Assembly (NCBI RefSeq): GCF_029892095.1 | Contig: NZ_JARZAE010000004.1 | Span: 8,494,001 to 8,558,000, forward strand | DNA: 64,000 nt | Direction of reading: 5' to 3' | DNA from: Kitasatospora sp. MAP12-44 | Lineage (GTDB): Bacteria; Actinomycetota; Actinomycetes; Streptomycetales; Streptomycetaceae | In this document: positions 8,957 through 18,244 of the stretch, in pieces | How the letters are laid out: each line of letters begins with the position of its first letter | How positions within the stretch are numbered: position 1 is the first letter of the stretch | Notes under the pieces: model-generated | Databases searched by the model: none | The model's input: only the letters and a program-made list of their open reading frames with translations | Told to the model about the DNA's origin: nothing | Translations under genes and position numbers: made by a program

Positions 8957-10566
8957 GTGACTGACGCGCTCCTCCAAGACCTCTGGTTCCACCGAACCGA
9001 CGACGTCGTGCTCGACACCATCGCCATCCGAGACGAGCTGGTGACGGTCCAGGCCGCCGCGACGACGGTTCGGGCCGAGTGCCCGGCGTGTGGAACCGCC
9101 TCGACGCGGGTGCACAGCCGGTACGTGCGCCGTCTGGACGATACGGCGGCGGGCCAGCGGCGTGTGGTCATCGAATTACAGGTCCGACGATTCCGGTGAT
9201 GCCAGCAAGCCTGCCCGCAGGCGACGTTCGCCGAGCAGGTGCCAGGTCTGACCTTCCGTCACGGGCGGCGGAGCCAGGGCCTGCAGACCGCTCTGCAGCA
9301 GGTGGCCCTGATGCTCGCGAGCCGCGCCGGCGCCCGGTTGGCAGACGCTCTCGCCGCTCCGGTGAGCCGATCCACGCTGCTGCGGCTGATACGAGCCCTC
9401 CCGGAGAGCGCGCCGACGACGCCTCGCGTGCTCGGCGTGGACGAGTTCGCACTGCGCAAAGGACACGTCTACGCGACGATCCTGGTCGACATCGAGACGC
9501 GCCGGCCCGTCGACCTGCTGCCCGACCGCACCGTCGCGACAGTCTCCCGCTGGCTGGCCGAGCACCCGGGCGTCCAGGTGATCTGCCGCGACCGCTCCGC
9601 CGCCTACGCCGAAGCCGGGCGACTCGGCGCCCCCGACGCGATCCACGTCGCGGACAGGTGGCACATCTGGAAGAACCTCGCCGAAGCCGTCGAGAAGACC
9701 GTCGTCCACCACCGGGCACTGCTGCACGAACCACCCGTGACACCCGCCGGCCACCCTGCCCCGCCGGCGGCGGCTCGCTGCCCGCGCCGACCGAAGCCGG
9801 TCCCCGCCGATCCGGACGACTGTCCGACCGCGTCCGCGAACAGCACACGGCCGTCCACGCGCTCCTGGAGACCGGGGTGGCACTGCGCGAGATCGCGCGC
9901 CGTCTGGGTCTGGCCCGCAACACCGTCCGCCGCCTGGCCCACGCCGCGGACCCGGACGAGCTGCTGGTCGGCAAGTGGACGGGCCGCACCAGCATCCTCG
10001 ACCCCTACAAGCCCTACCTCCACCAGCGGTGGGCCCAGGGCTGCACCGTCGCCCGCCGCCTGTTCGAAGAGCTCCAGGAACGCGGCTACCCCGGCGGAGA
10101 GCAGGTCGTCAAAGCCTACGTCCGCAGGCTGCGAGAGGCCTTCCCGCACTCTGATCCGCCGCGCAGGAAACCCTCGACCAGGGACGTGACCAGCTGGATC
10201 ACGCGCCATCCCGACAGCCTCGACGAGGACCAGAGCCAGAGGCTCAAGGAGGTCCTGGCACGGTGTCCCGCTCTGGACCGCACCGCCCAACACGTTAGGG
10301 TATTCGCCGAGTTGATGAACAACCGCCGCGGACACGAGCTCAGGGACTGGGTCGCGCAAGTCCAGGCCGATTCGATCGCGGCCCTGCACACGTTCACGGC
10401 CGGCCTGGACCAGGACCTCGACGCGGTCATCGCCGGCCTGAGCCTGAGCTACAGCTCCGGCGCCGTCGAGGGCCACAACAACAAGATCAAGATGATCAAG
10501 AGGCAGATGTTCGGACGCGCCAAGCTGGACCTCCTCCGCAAGCGCGTCCTCCTCTCGGCACGATGA
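8957..10566 (+). pseudogene. ISL3-family transposase with an internal stop and a frameshift
   Basis: The pieces together make a complete ISL3 transposase of about 535 residues. The N-terminal part has the zinc-like CPACGTASTRVHSRYVRRL motif and stops at an in-frame TGA (9197-9199). The same frame then continues [38 protein letters not shown] (catalytic Asp) and [19 protein letters not shown]. Between about 9750 and 9830 the frame shifts by one. It continues [20 protein letters not shown] (helix-turn-helix) and ends SSGAVEGHNNKIKMIKRQMF (catalytic Glu) then GRAKLDLLRKRVLLSAR. Two separate lesions make this copy dead. It is a different sequence from the ISL3 element at 14951-19008. Confidence 0.88.
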
Positions 10567-10616
10567 CTGTCTTCCCATACGATCAGTGCTTTCCGGATCT
10601 TGCGAGGAGGCCCCTC

Positions 10617-10988
10617 TTGGAGATGTTTCGCTTCGACCGTTCGGAGAAGGTCATCGATCGCTTCGACAGTGTGGATGCCACTGCTACCCGCGTCGCCGCC
10701 GGAGAGGGGCCTGTTCATCTGACCTGCCTGGCCATCGAGCCCGGTGGAACCATCGGCTCGCACCCCGCCCCGGTGAGCCAGCTGTTCCTGGTAATCACGG
10801 GCGAAGGCTGGGTCGCAGGCCCAGACGGGCGCCAGATCTGCGTTTCAGCCGGCGACGGTGTCCGCTGGGAGCCCGGTGAGGAACACGCATCCGGCACCAC
10901 CACCGGCCTCACCGCCATCGCCCTCGAAGGCCCGTCGCTGGACCTCTTCGCCCCGGACTTGCGCGGCCCCCGCCACCACCTGCCCTGA
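10617..10988 (+). CDS. Small cupin-fold protein
   Basis: A single cupin_2-type barrel of about 123 residues. Motif 1 is in GTIGSHPAPVSQLFLVITGE and motif 2 in GDGVRWEPGEEHASGTTTG; several of the usual metal-binding His/Glu positions are present. A strong GAGGAGG (10604-10610) sits six bases before a TTG at 10617, which is my start. The ATG at 10623 is in frame and is the alternative. A further ATG at 10563 would overlap the dead transposase. Stand-alone cupins of this size often handle small molecules or sense them, but the substrate is not predictable. Confidence 0.75.
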   Translation: MEMFRFDRSEKVIDRFDSVDATATRVAAGEGPVHLTCLAIEPGGTIGSHPAPVSQLFLVITGEGWVAGPDGRQICVSAGDGVRWEPGEEHASGTTTGLTAIALEGPSLDLFAPDLRGPRHHLP

Positions 10989-11436
10989 CCTGACTGCTGG
11001 ACAGGCGGCTTTCACGAAATTCGCGCCAGAGCCAAATCCATCTGGCCGCTGACAAGCAGCATCAGCGGGCCCAGCCCCGCCCTCTCCTGGTCGCTGACGC
11101 ACTGCCGGCACTCCAACCGGTCGGGGCCGGCCTTCTCGTCCAGTCGAGCGGCGACCCGGCTTTCCCCCCCCAACGGGGCCCCGGCGTCTCCAGCATGGGC
11201 GCAGCTCGGCGTTCTCCTTCTGGGCCTCCAACAGCCGCAGCAGGCGCGGCGACATCCCCATCGAGCGCGCCGCGCGGCTCACCGAGCTGGGCATGCGCTG
11301 GGAGTAGTGCAGGGTCCAGGCGGCGGCCGGGGGTGCTGGAACTCCGGCCGCCGCGGCTTGTGCCGACACCGCGCGGCGCGACGGTGACGATGACCTCCGC
11401 ACCGGTGAACGCCATCGTCGTGCTGGGGTGCAGGCG
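10989..11436. other. Intergenic stretch with a possible transposase scrap
   Basis: No intact gene is seen. On the minus strand near 11200-11300 one frame reads ARSMGMSPRLLRLLEAQKEN followed by AELR. That resembles the leucine-zipper region of an IS3-type OrfA, but the rest of the frame is not coherent. A run of Cs and frame loss near 11165 suggests decay. Confidence 0.3.
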
Positions 11437-12120
11437 TCAGGCGTACCGCGCGGCGATGTCGGCGGCGGTGACGACGGTGACCACGGGGCTGGGCATCTCG
11501 GCATCCTCGTCGCCCTCGCAGGGCACGTGGTTGCCGAACAGGGAGCCGAACACCAGCGGGTCACCGTGTTCCGCCGCCAGCACGTCCAACGCCCGCTCGG
11601 CCGCCTGGTACAGGTCCATCGGCGCCATCAGCCGGGCGACCGCGTAGATGTCCGCCAGCTCGCGCACTCCGAAGCCGTACCGGTAGGCGCTCAGCGAGTA
11701 GGCCCGCGCCATGCGGCGGAAACCCGCGTCACCGCGCTCCAGCATCTCCCGGGAGAGGTCGTTGTAGGTGTCCATCACGTGACTGCAGACCCACATCGCC
11801 ATCGCAGCCACCAGGGCCGGGTCGCCCCCGAACGACTCCAGCAGGCGCTGACGGCACGTCCGGCAGCCGTCCCGGACCACGCGCAGCTGGTTCAGCAGGA
11901 TCGAGGCCAGCCCGTGGAGACCGAACAGGTTCACCGCCCCGTCCACGACCCCGGCCCGCGCCCGGTCCCGGGTGCGCACCGGGCCCTTGGCTCGCACCAG
12001 GTCGCGCAGCTGCCCGCTCCACTCCGCTATCTGATCGTCAGCGCTCTCCCCGCCGTACCAGGCCCACCCGGTCGTGCCCTTGGGGTAGACGTGGTGCGCG
12101 AATCCATGGTTAACGGTCAT
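11437..12120 (-). CDS. Conserved-looking protein of unknown function, 227 residues
   Basis: The ATG at 12120 begins MTVNHGFAHHVYPKGTTGWA followed by WYGGESADDQIAEW. The protein appears all-helical. It has a cysteine pair (RDGCRTCRQRLLESFGGDPA), a histidine-containing helix (MWVCSHVMDTYNDLSREMLE) and an acidic C terminus. Composition and codon bias are those of a real streptomycete gene. No domain is recognised and no signal peptide is present, so it is probably cytoplasmic. The region upstream to 12403 (283 bases) is a divergent promoter region shared with the next gene. Confidence 0.6.
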   Translation of the reverse strand: MTVNHGFAHHVYPKGTTGWAWYGGESADDQIAEWSGQLRDLVRAKGPVRTRDRARAGVVDGAVNLFGLHGLASILLNQLRVVRDGCRTCRQRLLESFGGDPALVAAMAMWVCSHVMDTYNDLSREMLERGDAGFRRMARAYSLSAYRYGFGVRELADIYAVARLMAPMDLYQAAERALDVLAAEHGDPLVFGSLFGNHVPCEGDEDAEMPSPVVTVVTAADIAARYA

Positions 12121-12403
12121 TTGGTGTCAGATCCTCTCGTTCGGGCTACGGCAAGATCCAACCCAGATTCACCTGTGGACAACTTTTCGCGCCCCGTCGC
12201 CATACCGTCATGAACACTGCTCAATCCGGATGGATCGGTCACTGGGGCCACAAGTGTCGACGGTCACGTAATTCGGCTCAAACGCCAAGGAATTCCCCAC
12301 CCGCTCGCTTCGTCGATCAGCTGCCTGGAGGAGTGCCGCGCTGGAACTTGACCGCCCAGATATCCAGTCGACGGGCTCGCCCGAGTAGCCCTACTCTCGC
12401 GCG

Positions 12404-12925
12404 GTGACGAACAACGTGGAGACTGGCGAGGACTTCTGCGCCCTGCTGCGGTGCCTCATCGGGCGCTTCGAGGGCCTCGGCGCCGACGCCCCGGAGATCG
12501 ACGACGTCCTACTCCGTTGGGCCGACGTCCTTCCTGATCGGGGTCCGGAGCCCGGCTGGCCAGGCCTGGCCGAGCAGTTGCTCGGCGCACTGGACGCACC
12601 GTCGGCCGGGCTTGCCGAGCCCGCGCCCCTTGGAGACGAGCCGTCGGTCGCCTCACCCGGAGACCTGCGTGCCCTGCTGCTGGCCCTGGCAGCCGACTAT
12701 GCCCGGAACCGCGCCTGGACGGCAGACAGGCTGGCCCGGGGACTGTGGGCCGGTGACGGCGGTGGCTGGGCGAGCGGCTCGATGGCCGGATTCCTGGAGT
12801 CATGGGAGTCGTGGCTCGGTGCCAGTCTCGGCAGGCCCCCGGTGTTCCTGGGCACTCCATCGATCGAACCGGTGACCTGGGCCTCTGTGGCTTGGCAGCT
12901 CGGTGCGGCCCGCGTCTACGAGTGA
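12404..12925 (+). CDS. Hypothetical protein, 173 residues, possibly immunity-like
   Basis: A GTG at 12404 starts an acidic, soluble protein. Its second half has a Trp-rich pattern: WTADRLARGLWAGDGGGWAS, GFLESWESWLG, and a tail WASVAWQLGAARVYE. The final pattern recalls small proteins of the DUF7660/contact-dependent immunity type, which end in a similar Trp-to-AARVYE phrase. That resemblance is from memory and is weak. No toxin partner is visible beside it. It is divergent from the 227-residue gene. Confidence 0.55.
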   Translation: MTNNVETGEDFCALLRCLIGRFEGLGADAPEIDDVLLRWADVLPDRGPEPGWPGLAEQLLGALDAPSAGLAEPAPLGDEPSVASPGDLRALLLALAADYARNRAWTADRLARGLWAGDGGGWASGSMAGFLESWESWLGASLGRPPVFLGTPSIEPVTWASVAWQLGAARVYE

Positions 12926-13034
12926 GGCCGCCCAGCCGGCCTGATCAGCACAGCTGGTCAGCCTGGTCCGAGCGGCCGAGCCCGGTGGGGCGGGTCAGTT
13001 GTCGGTGGGATTCCGAGGTCGCTTGTTCGGCCGT

Positions 13035-13196
13035 TTAGCTGGGGCCGTTCATGATGACCTGGTGGCTGGTGTTGATCAGCCGGTCCAGGAGCGACTCGGC
13101 GACGACGGGGTTGGGGAAGAGCGGATACCAGTCGCTGGGAGCCCGGTTGCTGGTGATGATCAGGGACCGGCCCTGCCGCTCGCTGACCAGCTCGCT
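13035..13196 (-). pseudogene. IS21 istB (IS-associated ATPase), C-terminal relic
   Basis: Reading leftwards from 13196, the frame gives ERQGRSLIITSNRAPSDWYP followed by LFPNPVVAESLLDRLINTSH and QVIMNGPS with a stop ending at 13035. This is the standard final segment of IstB ATPases, including the TSNRAPSDW sensor region. The Walker A and B parts and istA are gone. Upstream the frame changes to unrelated sequence. Terminal repeats typical of IS21 lie about 140 bases to the right. Confidence 0.75.
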
Positions 13197-13332
13197 GCTC
13201 GTCTGCGACACGGCCGACGATGCTGCCCTGCTGGTACGCCAGGCCCTGGAGCAGGGCCTGATCGAGGCCGCCGACCCCACCGCCACCGGTGCGCCGCCGA
13301 GTCGCTGAAAACGGCCGCTGCAGCTGTCCTCT

Positions 13333-13400
13333 GACACTGAAGCTTGACCGTTTGCCACTGAAGGTTGATCAACGCTAGTTTCTGCCACTGAAGATTGACC
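13333..13400. repeat. Three degenerate direct repeats, probable IS21-type terminal transposase-binding sites
   Basis: Copies of an 18-base unit start at 13333, 13354 and 13383: gacactgaagcttgacc, gccactgaaggttgatc and gccactgaagattgacc. Multiple direct repeats of this kind mark the ends of IS21-family elements. The istB fragment to the left supports that reading, so this is likely the other end of the same eroded element. Confidence 0.6.
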
Positions 13401-13426
13401 GGTTGACGGTGTATCAGGGTGGGGGC

Positions 13427-13668
13427 GTGGTGGGGGCACCGGTCGGTGCGTTCGGTGATGATGTCCTGGCGGCATTTGACCTGGACTTCTATGCGGGCGG
13501 TGAGCGTGTTCCACCGGCCGCATGATCTTCTACCAGCTCGACAGTCTCATGCTCCGACCCGGCACCGCCACCAGCCCACCCACCATCCTCATCAGCCGAG
13601 GATTCGAAGCACACCTGCTCGAACTCCTCGGCATCGACGAAACCCGCCCCCGCTGGCTGGAGACCTAA
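13427..13668 (+). other. Two tiny overlapping reading frames, possible gene fragments
   Basis: A 32-codon frame from GTG 13427 (ending DLDFYAGGERVPPAA) stops at 13525 with an ATGA overlap onto a 48-codon frame from ATG 13522 (MIFYQLDSLMLRPGTATSPP, ending GIDETRPRWLET at 13668). The composition looks protein-like and the overlap is typical of co-translated genes. Neither has a clear ribosome binding site and I recognise no family. They may be scraps of a larger gene damaged by the IS21 element. Confidence 0.25.
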
Positions 13669-13780
13669 CACCCCACGTGCGAAGCCCCTCGAGTTTCGCC
13701 GTTTTCGCGGGGTCACTCTGGCGAGTGTGGCTGTTGGCGTTTGGGTCCTGCGGTCTTGGCGGCGACCGTAGGGTGGGGCT

Positions 13781-14512
13781 GTGAATGAGCGGTTTGTGGA
13801 GCAGGTACAGCAACTGGACCAGCAGGGTCAGTCGGCGAAGGCGATCGCCAGGACGCTGGGGGTGGGCGTCAGAGATGTCGTCGGGGTGCTCAACGGCGCC
13901 GTACAGGTCTCGGCATCGGGTCGTGATGAGCCGCGTTGCTGGGTGAACGCCGGCTGGAGCCGCAGCGTGGATCTTGCGGGTGCGCCGCAGTGGGCGCGCT
14001 TTGACCCAGGGGCTTCCGACGCCGAGGAGGTGCGCGGCCTTGTCGCCGTGCTCGTCGCCGCGGACAGCACGCGCTCCGCGAAGGCGCAGGTCGCCGGGTT
14101 CCTGCTGGATGTGTGGTGTCTGGGGGTGAAGAACGCGCTTGCCCCGGAGCCGATGAGTGAGAGTCGACTGGGCGGGCACCGGCAGGTCTACTTCAGCGCC
14201 TTCGAGGGGCATGTGCCCGTTCCCGCCGAGCTTGCCCGTGCCCTGGTCTTCGGCGCCGCGGCCTACGCTCGCGAACTCGGGTTCGAACCCGAGGCGGACT
14301 TCGATGCCGCCGCCGCTGTGCTCGGTGAGCCCGTGGGCCCCTGCCCGATCCGCTTCGGCCGCGACGGCAAGCCCTTCTACGTCAACGGCCCCTATGACGA
14401 TCCCGAGGCGGTGGTGCGGACGTTGCGGCGCGCCGTCGGTGACGACGGCTTCCACTGCGCCGTCGCCTTCCCCGAGCAGCCGCGGCGCCGGTTGTCCTGG
14501 TCGCGCCGGTAG
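13781..14512 (+). CDS. Helix-turn-helix domain protein of unknown function
   Basis: The 243-residue product starts at GTG 13781. Residues ~8-40 (QVQQLDQQGQSAKAIARTLG then VGVRDVVGVLNG) form a resolvase-like helix-turn-helix. The remaining ~190 residues are a compact domain with AGFLLDVWCLGVKNALAPEP, AELARALVFGAAAYARELGF and a C-terminal RFGRDGKPFYVNGPYDDPEA. I have the impression of a widespread actinobacterial family but cannot name it. The N-terminal helix-turn-helix suggests DNA binding. It stands alone between IS relics. Confidence 0.6.
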   Translation: MNERFVEQVQQLDQQGQSAKAIARTLGVGVRDVVGVLNGAVQVSASGRDEPRCWVNAGWSRSVDLAGAPQWARFDPGASDAEEVRGLVAVLVAADSTRSAKAQVAGFLLDVWCLGVKNALAPEPMSESRLGGHRQVYFSAFEGHVPVPAELARALVFGAAAYARELGFEPEADFDAAAAVLGEPVGPCPIRFGRDGKPFYVNGPYDDPEAVVRTLRRAVGDDGFHCAVAFPEQPRRRLSWSRR

Positions 14513-14644
14513 GCCGTACCCGGGGTGCGGGGGCCAGCCGGCGATCACCTTGACGGGTGAAGCACTCAGTGTTCGTGCCCGTGGCGGGCGGAGCTGCGGC
14601 AGCATCGGCGGGGTGGTGACCGCATTCGGGGAGGGGGACCCGCG

Positions 14645-14950
14645 ATGCCTGCGAGTCCGACGGTGCCGGCGTCGTTGCTGGCCGTACTGGAGAAGCTACG
14701 CGTGTTCACCGCGCCAGGCTTCGCGACTTTCACCGCGTTGGTGACCGGGTTGGTCGCGCAGACCGGCCCCGGCACGGTGACCGGGATGCTGACCGGGGCG
14801 GGTCTGGCCCGCGCCTGGCCGCACGACCGGGCCCACTCCTTCTTCTCCCGGGCGAGCTGGAACGTCGAGATCCTGGGGATCGCGCTGGCGCATCTGATCG
14901 TCAGGACGCTGTTCCCGGACGGCGCGGCGGTGAGGGTCTGTACGGTCTTC
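14645..14950 (+). pseudogene. IS701-family transposase, N-terminal relic truncated by ISL3
   Basis: From ATG 14645 the frame reads MPASPTVPASLLAVLEKLRV, then VTGLVAQTGPGTVTGMLTGA and GLARAWPHDRAHSFFSRASW. This is the usual N terminus of Streptomyces IS701/DDE_5 transposases. After about 98 residues it runs into the ISL3 left inverted repeat at 14951. The rest of the gene, including all DDE residues, is not found beyond the ISL3 right end. A deletion therefore accompanied or followed the insertion. Confidence 0.75.
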
Positions 14951-14988
14951 GGCTCTGTCCCGTAATCGGTGGTAGCGCTGTGTAGTGA

Positions 14989-15817
14989 TCACTGGAGGAG
15001 GATGCGGTGGCGGAGCAGGGGGAACCCGGCTCGGCCGTGCATCTGCCTCATGATCCGCTTGGTTCGCGTGTTGACGCCCTCGGTGCGGCCGTTGTGGTAC
15101 GGGAGGGTGAGTCCGGCGTCGACGGCGGCGCGGTCGAGTTCGAGGCCGTTCGCGAAGGAGTGCAGGTGGGGCAGGTCGGCGGCGCGGACTGTGGTGATCC
15201 AGTCGGTGAGCTTGGCGTCGTTGCCCTCCGCTGGGGTCAGTAGCTGCGCGAACTCGGCGCTGAGGCGGGCGAGTTCGGTCATCTCGGCACAGGTTTCAGT
15301 GAGTTCCCGCAGGAGTGCGGTGTCCTTGTCACGCAGGTTCTCGGGGCGGGTGAGGAGGAGGCGGGCGAAGCGTTGCGGGGTGGTGACGGGCTTGTTGCCC
15401 TCGGCGCGGCCCTGGGTGATGTGGCGGTAGAGCAGGTTGAGGCTGCCGGTGTATCCCAACTCCTTTATCTCCTGGAACAGTTGCTTGACAGGGACGGCCG
15501 GGTCGGCGGCGCGGCGGCTGCGGAGGTGGTCGCGGTAGGGGTCGACGAGCGTGGGCTTGTAGCGGGGTGCGCGGCGCTCTGCGGTGGGCTCCTGCATGCG
15601 GGCGTATCGCTTGACGGTGTTCAGTGCGACATCGAGGCGGCGAGCGCATTCGAGCAGGCCGACGCCCTGGTCGAGCAGGTTGTGGACCTGTTGCCAGCGC
15701 TGGCGGGTGGTTTGTTCGCGTACGCCCCCGGGCCGGGCGGGGTTCACGGCGGTGGCCCAGCAGGCGGCATGGGAGCGGACCTCGGCCAGGACCTTGCCGC
15801 ACAGGTTGCTCCACAGA
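14989..15817 (-). CDS. ISL3 transposase, exon 2 (C-terminal part)
   Basis: This is the downstream coding half of the intron-split transposase. Starting right after the intron it reads LWSNLCGKVLAEVRSHAACW, then a helix-turn-helix (LLECARRLDVALNTVKRYAR), the region LPHLHSFANGLELDRAAVDA and the catalytic-Glu block LPYHNGRTEGVNTRTKRIMR, ending LLRHRILLQ with TGA at 14991-14989. Joined to exon 1 it gives 1,539 nt, exactly 513 codons including the stop. The junction restores the conserved DRWHLWSNL motif, with CA from exon 1 and T from exon 2 making the His codon. No internal lesions were seen. Confidence 0.85.
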
Positions 15818-15879
15818 GTACTGGTGGGCCGTCGGCGAGGTGCCTGCTGAGCAGGCCCTTTTCCCACGGCCCCCAGCCC

Positions 15880-15914
15880 GAACCGGGCTTGCGGCTTGTC
15901 ACCGCACCCGGCTC
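15880..15914 (-). other. Group II intron domain V hairpin
   Basis: On the minus strand the 35 bases from 15914 to 15880 begin GAGCCGGGTGCGGTGA and end AAGCCCGGTTC. They fold into the conserved 34-35-nt domain V hairpin with its bulge and GNRA-like tip. It starts nine bases after the stop codon of the intron protein, the usual spacing. Confidence 0.85.
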
Positions 15915-15922
15915 TCCAGTGA

Positions 15923-17710
15923 CTACTCCGTGAGTGCTGGGACGGACTTCCTTCCGTGGATGGTTGCGTGGCAACTTCCGCAGACCACGAGGGTTTTGCG
16001 GTGCCGTGCGGCCATGAGATCTGCCCACGGGGGCCGGTCTGGTCCTGGCTTTCCGAGGTCGGCGAGCTTGGCGACGTGGTGGACTTCCACCTCGTCGATG
16101 CGCCCGCACGCCTCGCATCGCCCGGCGAGGAGCCGGGTGACCAGCTCCTTGCGTTTGGTGTTGACCGGGGCCAGCCGACGGTCATTGATGACCGTCTTCT
16201 TGTCCCGTCGCAGCGGTATCCCGCCGAACCGTCCGACCAGTGGCTTCCTGCCGATGCGTTCGACGCGGGCCTCGAAGCACTTGCGCGGCCCGTGCGGTGT
16301 CTCGATGGTGGTCGCGTACTTGCGGGCCATCTTCGACACCGACGAGCGGTGCTTGTTCGCCAGCGTCATCAACATCGAGGTCTCCATGACCCATTGCAGC
16401 CGGGAGAGTCGGAAGACGTCGCCGGCCATCAGGTAGTACTGGACGATGCCGCGGTACTCCGACCCGTAGGTGCTGAGGATGACGTGATCGTCCTGGTTCA
16501 GCAGTTCGGGCCGACGCGCGGGTTTGCCGCGCTCCATGTACTGGGCTTGCTTGGCAGATACCACCGAACGAGGGACACGCAATCTGATGACCCCATTGAC
16601 GGAACGCCGTCCGCCGGTGATCTTGCGGTCGTTGTGGTGCACGGTGATGTCGTAGCCGAGGAACCTCGCGGCCTGGGTGCGGCCATGAGTGATGAGCGTC
16701 TTTTCCGGCGACAATTCCAACCTGAGTTCATCACGCAGGAATTGCGCCAGACGCTCCTTGATTTCCTCGGCCTCTGCCTTTGGTCCGGCGAACCCGAGCA
16801 GGGTGTCGTCGGCATAACGCACATACCGCAGCCGCCGGTAGCCGGGATCATGAGTATCCATGCTGGGCATGCTGCGGAGTTGCTTGCGCAGTTCCCGCAC
16901 TGTGGTGCGGTCACCACGCTTGCGAGCGCGTGCCATAGCCGCCCACACCCGATGAAAGGCGCGGTTCGACTGCCTGACTCCTCCCCGGGTGTATTCCGGG
17001 ATCAGAACCTTCTCGACGTACTCGTCCATCTTGTGCAGGTAGATGTTGGACAGGATCGGTGAAACAACCCCGCCTTGCGGACTTCCACTGTGCGTGGCGT
17101 TCCAGACCCAGTCCTCCATGTATCCGGCCTTGAGCATGTTGTGCACCAGCCGTAGGAATCGGTTGTCGCGGATTCTTTCGCCCAGGATTCGGAGCATGAC
17201 CGAATGGTCAAGCCGGTCGAAGCACTGGGCGATGTCGCCCTCGATAAGCCAGGCCGTACCCGTCCAGGTATGGACCACATCACTTAACGCGGTGTGGCAG
17301 CCCCGGCGGGGACGGAAACCGTGGGAGGAGTCGGAGAACGTCGGCTCGTAGTACGCCTCAAGAAGCAGACGGACCACTTCGCCGACGAGCTTGTCACTCC
17401 AGGGCGGCAAGCCGAGCGGACGCAGTTTCGTGCTGCCCCGCCCTTTGGGGATGTAGACCCTCCTGGCCGGGCTCCACCGGTAGCGCTCGTGGCGCAGCGC
17501 GTCGATGACGTGCTCGATCTTGCCCAGCGACATGCCGTCCACGGTCTCCCCGGTGACCCCGGGTGTCATCGCTCCCTTGTTGGAATAGAGACGCCCGTAG
17601 GCCAGCAGATACAACTGCGGGTTGAACATCTGTCGATATAGTTCATCGCACGGCAGGCCGCGCCTGCCGCGTTCACGGAGGACACCCAGCACCGTTTCGG
17701 CGCTCTGCAT
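15923..17710 (-). CDS. ltrA: Group II intron reverse transcriptase/maturase with HNH endonuclease
   Basis: This 595-residue intron-encoded protein begins MQSAETVLGVLRERGRRGLP at the ATG at 17710. Reverse transcriptase blocks run in order: YRWSPARRVYIPKGRGSTKL followed by RPLGLPPWSDKL, EPTFSDSSHGFRPRRGCHTA, LIEGDIAQCFDRLDH, SGSPQGGVVSPILSNIYLHK and the catalytic RLRYVRYADDTLLGF. A maturase (X) region follows. The end is an HNH endonuclease: CEACGRIDEVEVHHVAKLAD, then VVCGSCHATIHGRKS. The protein would help the intron fold and splice, then reverse-transcribe it into DNA targets. All catalytic residues are present and the length is full, so this copy is likely functional. Confidence 0.95.
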   Translation of the reverse strand: MQSAETVLGVLRERGRRGLPCDELYRQMFNPQLYLLAYGRLYSNKGAMTPGVTGETVDGMSLGKIEHVIDALRHERYRWSPARRVYIPKGRGSTKLRPLGLPPWSDKLVGEVVRLLLEAYYEPTFSDSSHGFRPRRGCHTALSDVVHTWTGTAWLIEGDIAQCFDRLDHSVMLRILGERIRDNRFLRLVHNMLKAGYMEDWVWNATHSGSPQGGVVSPILSNIYLHKMDEYVEKVLIPEYTRGGVRQSNRAFHRVWAAMARARKRGDRTTVRELRKQLRSMPSMDTHDPGYRRLRYVRYADDTLLGFAGPKAEAEEIKERLAQFLRDELRLELSPEKTLITHGRTQAARFLGYDITVHHNDRKITGGRRSVNGVIRLRVPRSVVSAKQAQYMERGKPARRPELLNQDDHVILSTYGSEYRGIVQYYLMAGDVFRLSRLQWVMETSMLMTLANKHRSSVSKMARKYATTIETPHGPRKCFEARVERIGRKPLVGRFGGIPLRRDKKTVINDRRLAPVNTKRKELVTRLLAGRCEACGRIDEVEVHHVAKLADLGKPGPDRPPWADLMAARHRKTLVVCGSCHATIHGRKSVPALTE

Positions 17711-18244
17711 TGCGCATACCTCCCGATTTTTGGGTGTCCGATCACCTGGCCCCCTTCGCCCGTGCGGACGGCTTTCCCGTCCTCCTTGGCCGGTCGTGAC
17801 TCCGGCGACTACTACGGGGCCTCCGTCGCCATAGGAAGATCTCCTCCCTTAGGCGATCCCATGTTCGTCCTTGTCGTACGTAACAGCGTGACGTAGGCGT
17901 TCCACTCATCCCCTTGAATGCCCTCGCTGGGCATCGCTCCGCGCTCTGGAGGTTGCGTCGGCCATGGCATCAAGCCGTCGCAGGGCGCGGCGCCGGTTTC
18001 AGGCATCTTTCCGGCGGATTCGACCTTCAATCTTCTGGGGATTGGAATTCAGGCAATCCAGCTTTCGCCATATCACGCGGGTCCCGCGACGCCCCGTCCC
18101 CAATGCCTGGGCCCGGTCGTCACTTTCCTGGCATGCTGCGGTCCCCTCACCGTTTCCGGATTAGGTAAGCCATTGGACCCAAGAACCTCCCTCCAAATTC
18201 TTCCCGACTGAATCGGGGATACGACAAGGCGCCTCATGGCGCAC

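Larger units (their letters stand above)
15818..18244 (-). ncRNA. Complete group II intron inside the ISL3 transposase
   Basis: The 5' end, read on the minus strand from 18244, is GTGCG, the group II consensus. The 3' end at 15818 is AGTAC, fitting the AY rule. The intron RNA has its domain I-III region at 17711-18244, the protein gene in domain IV, domain V at 15914-15880, and a domain VI hairpin just before the 3' end. The last six exon bases are GTGGCA. A complementary TGCCAT lies in domain I (complement of 17964-17969), a candidate EBS1 allowing one G-U pair. Excision would restore the transposase frame exactly. All parts needed for splicing and retrohoming appear intact. Confidence 0.88.

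Noticed and set aside
13333-13400. CRISPR array
   Set aside because: There are only three degenerate 18-base units with no spacers of even length and no cas genes. They fit IS21 terminal repeats better.
15624-17641. Plus-strand genes inside the group II intron and ISL3 exon
   Set aside because: The minus strand has all reverse transcriptase, HNH and transposase motifs, so plus-strand frames are shadows.
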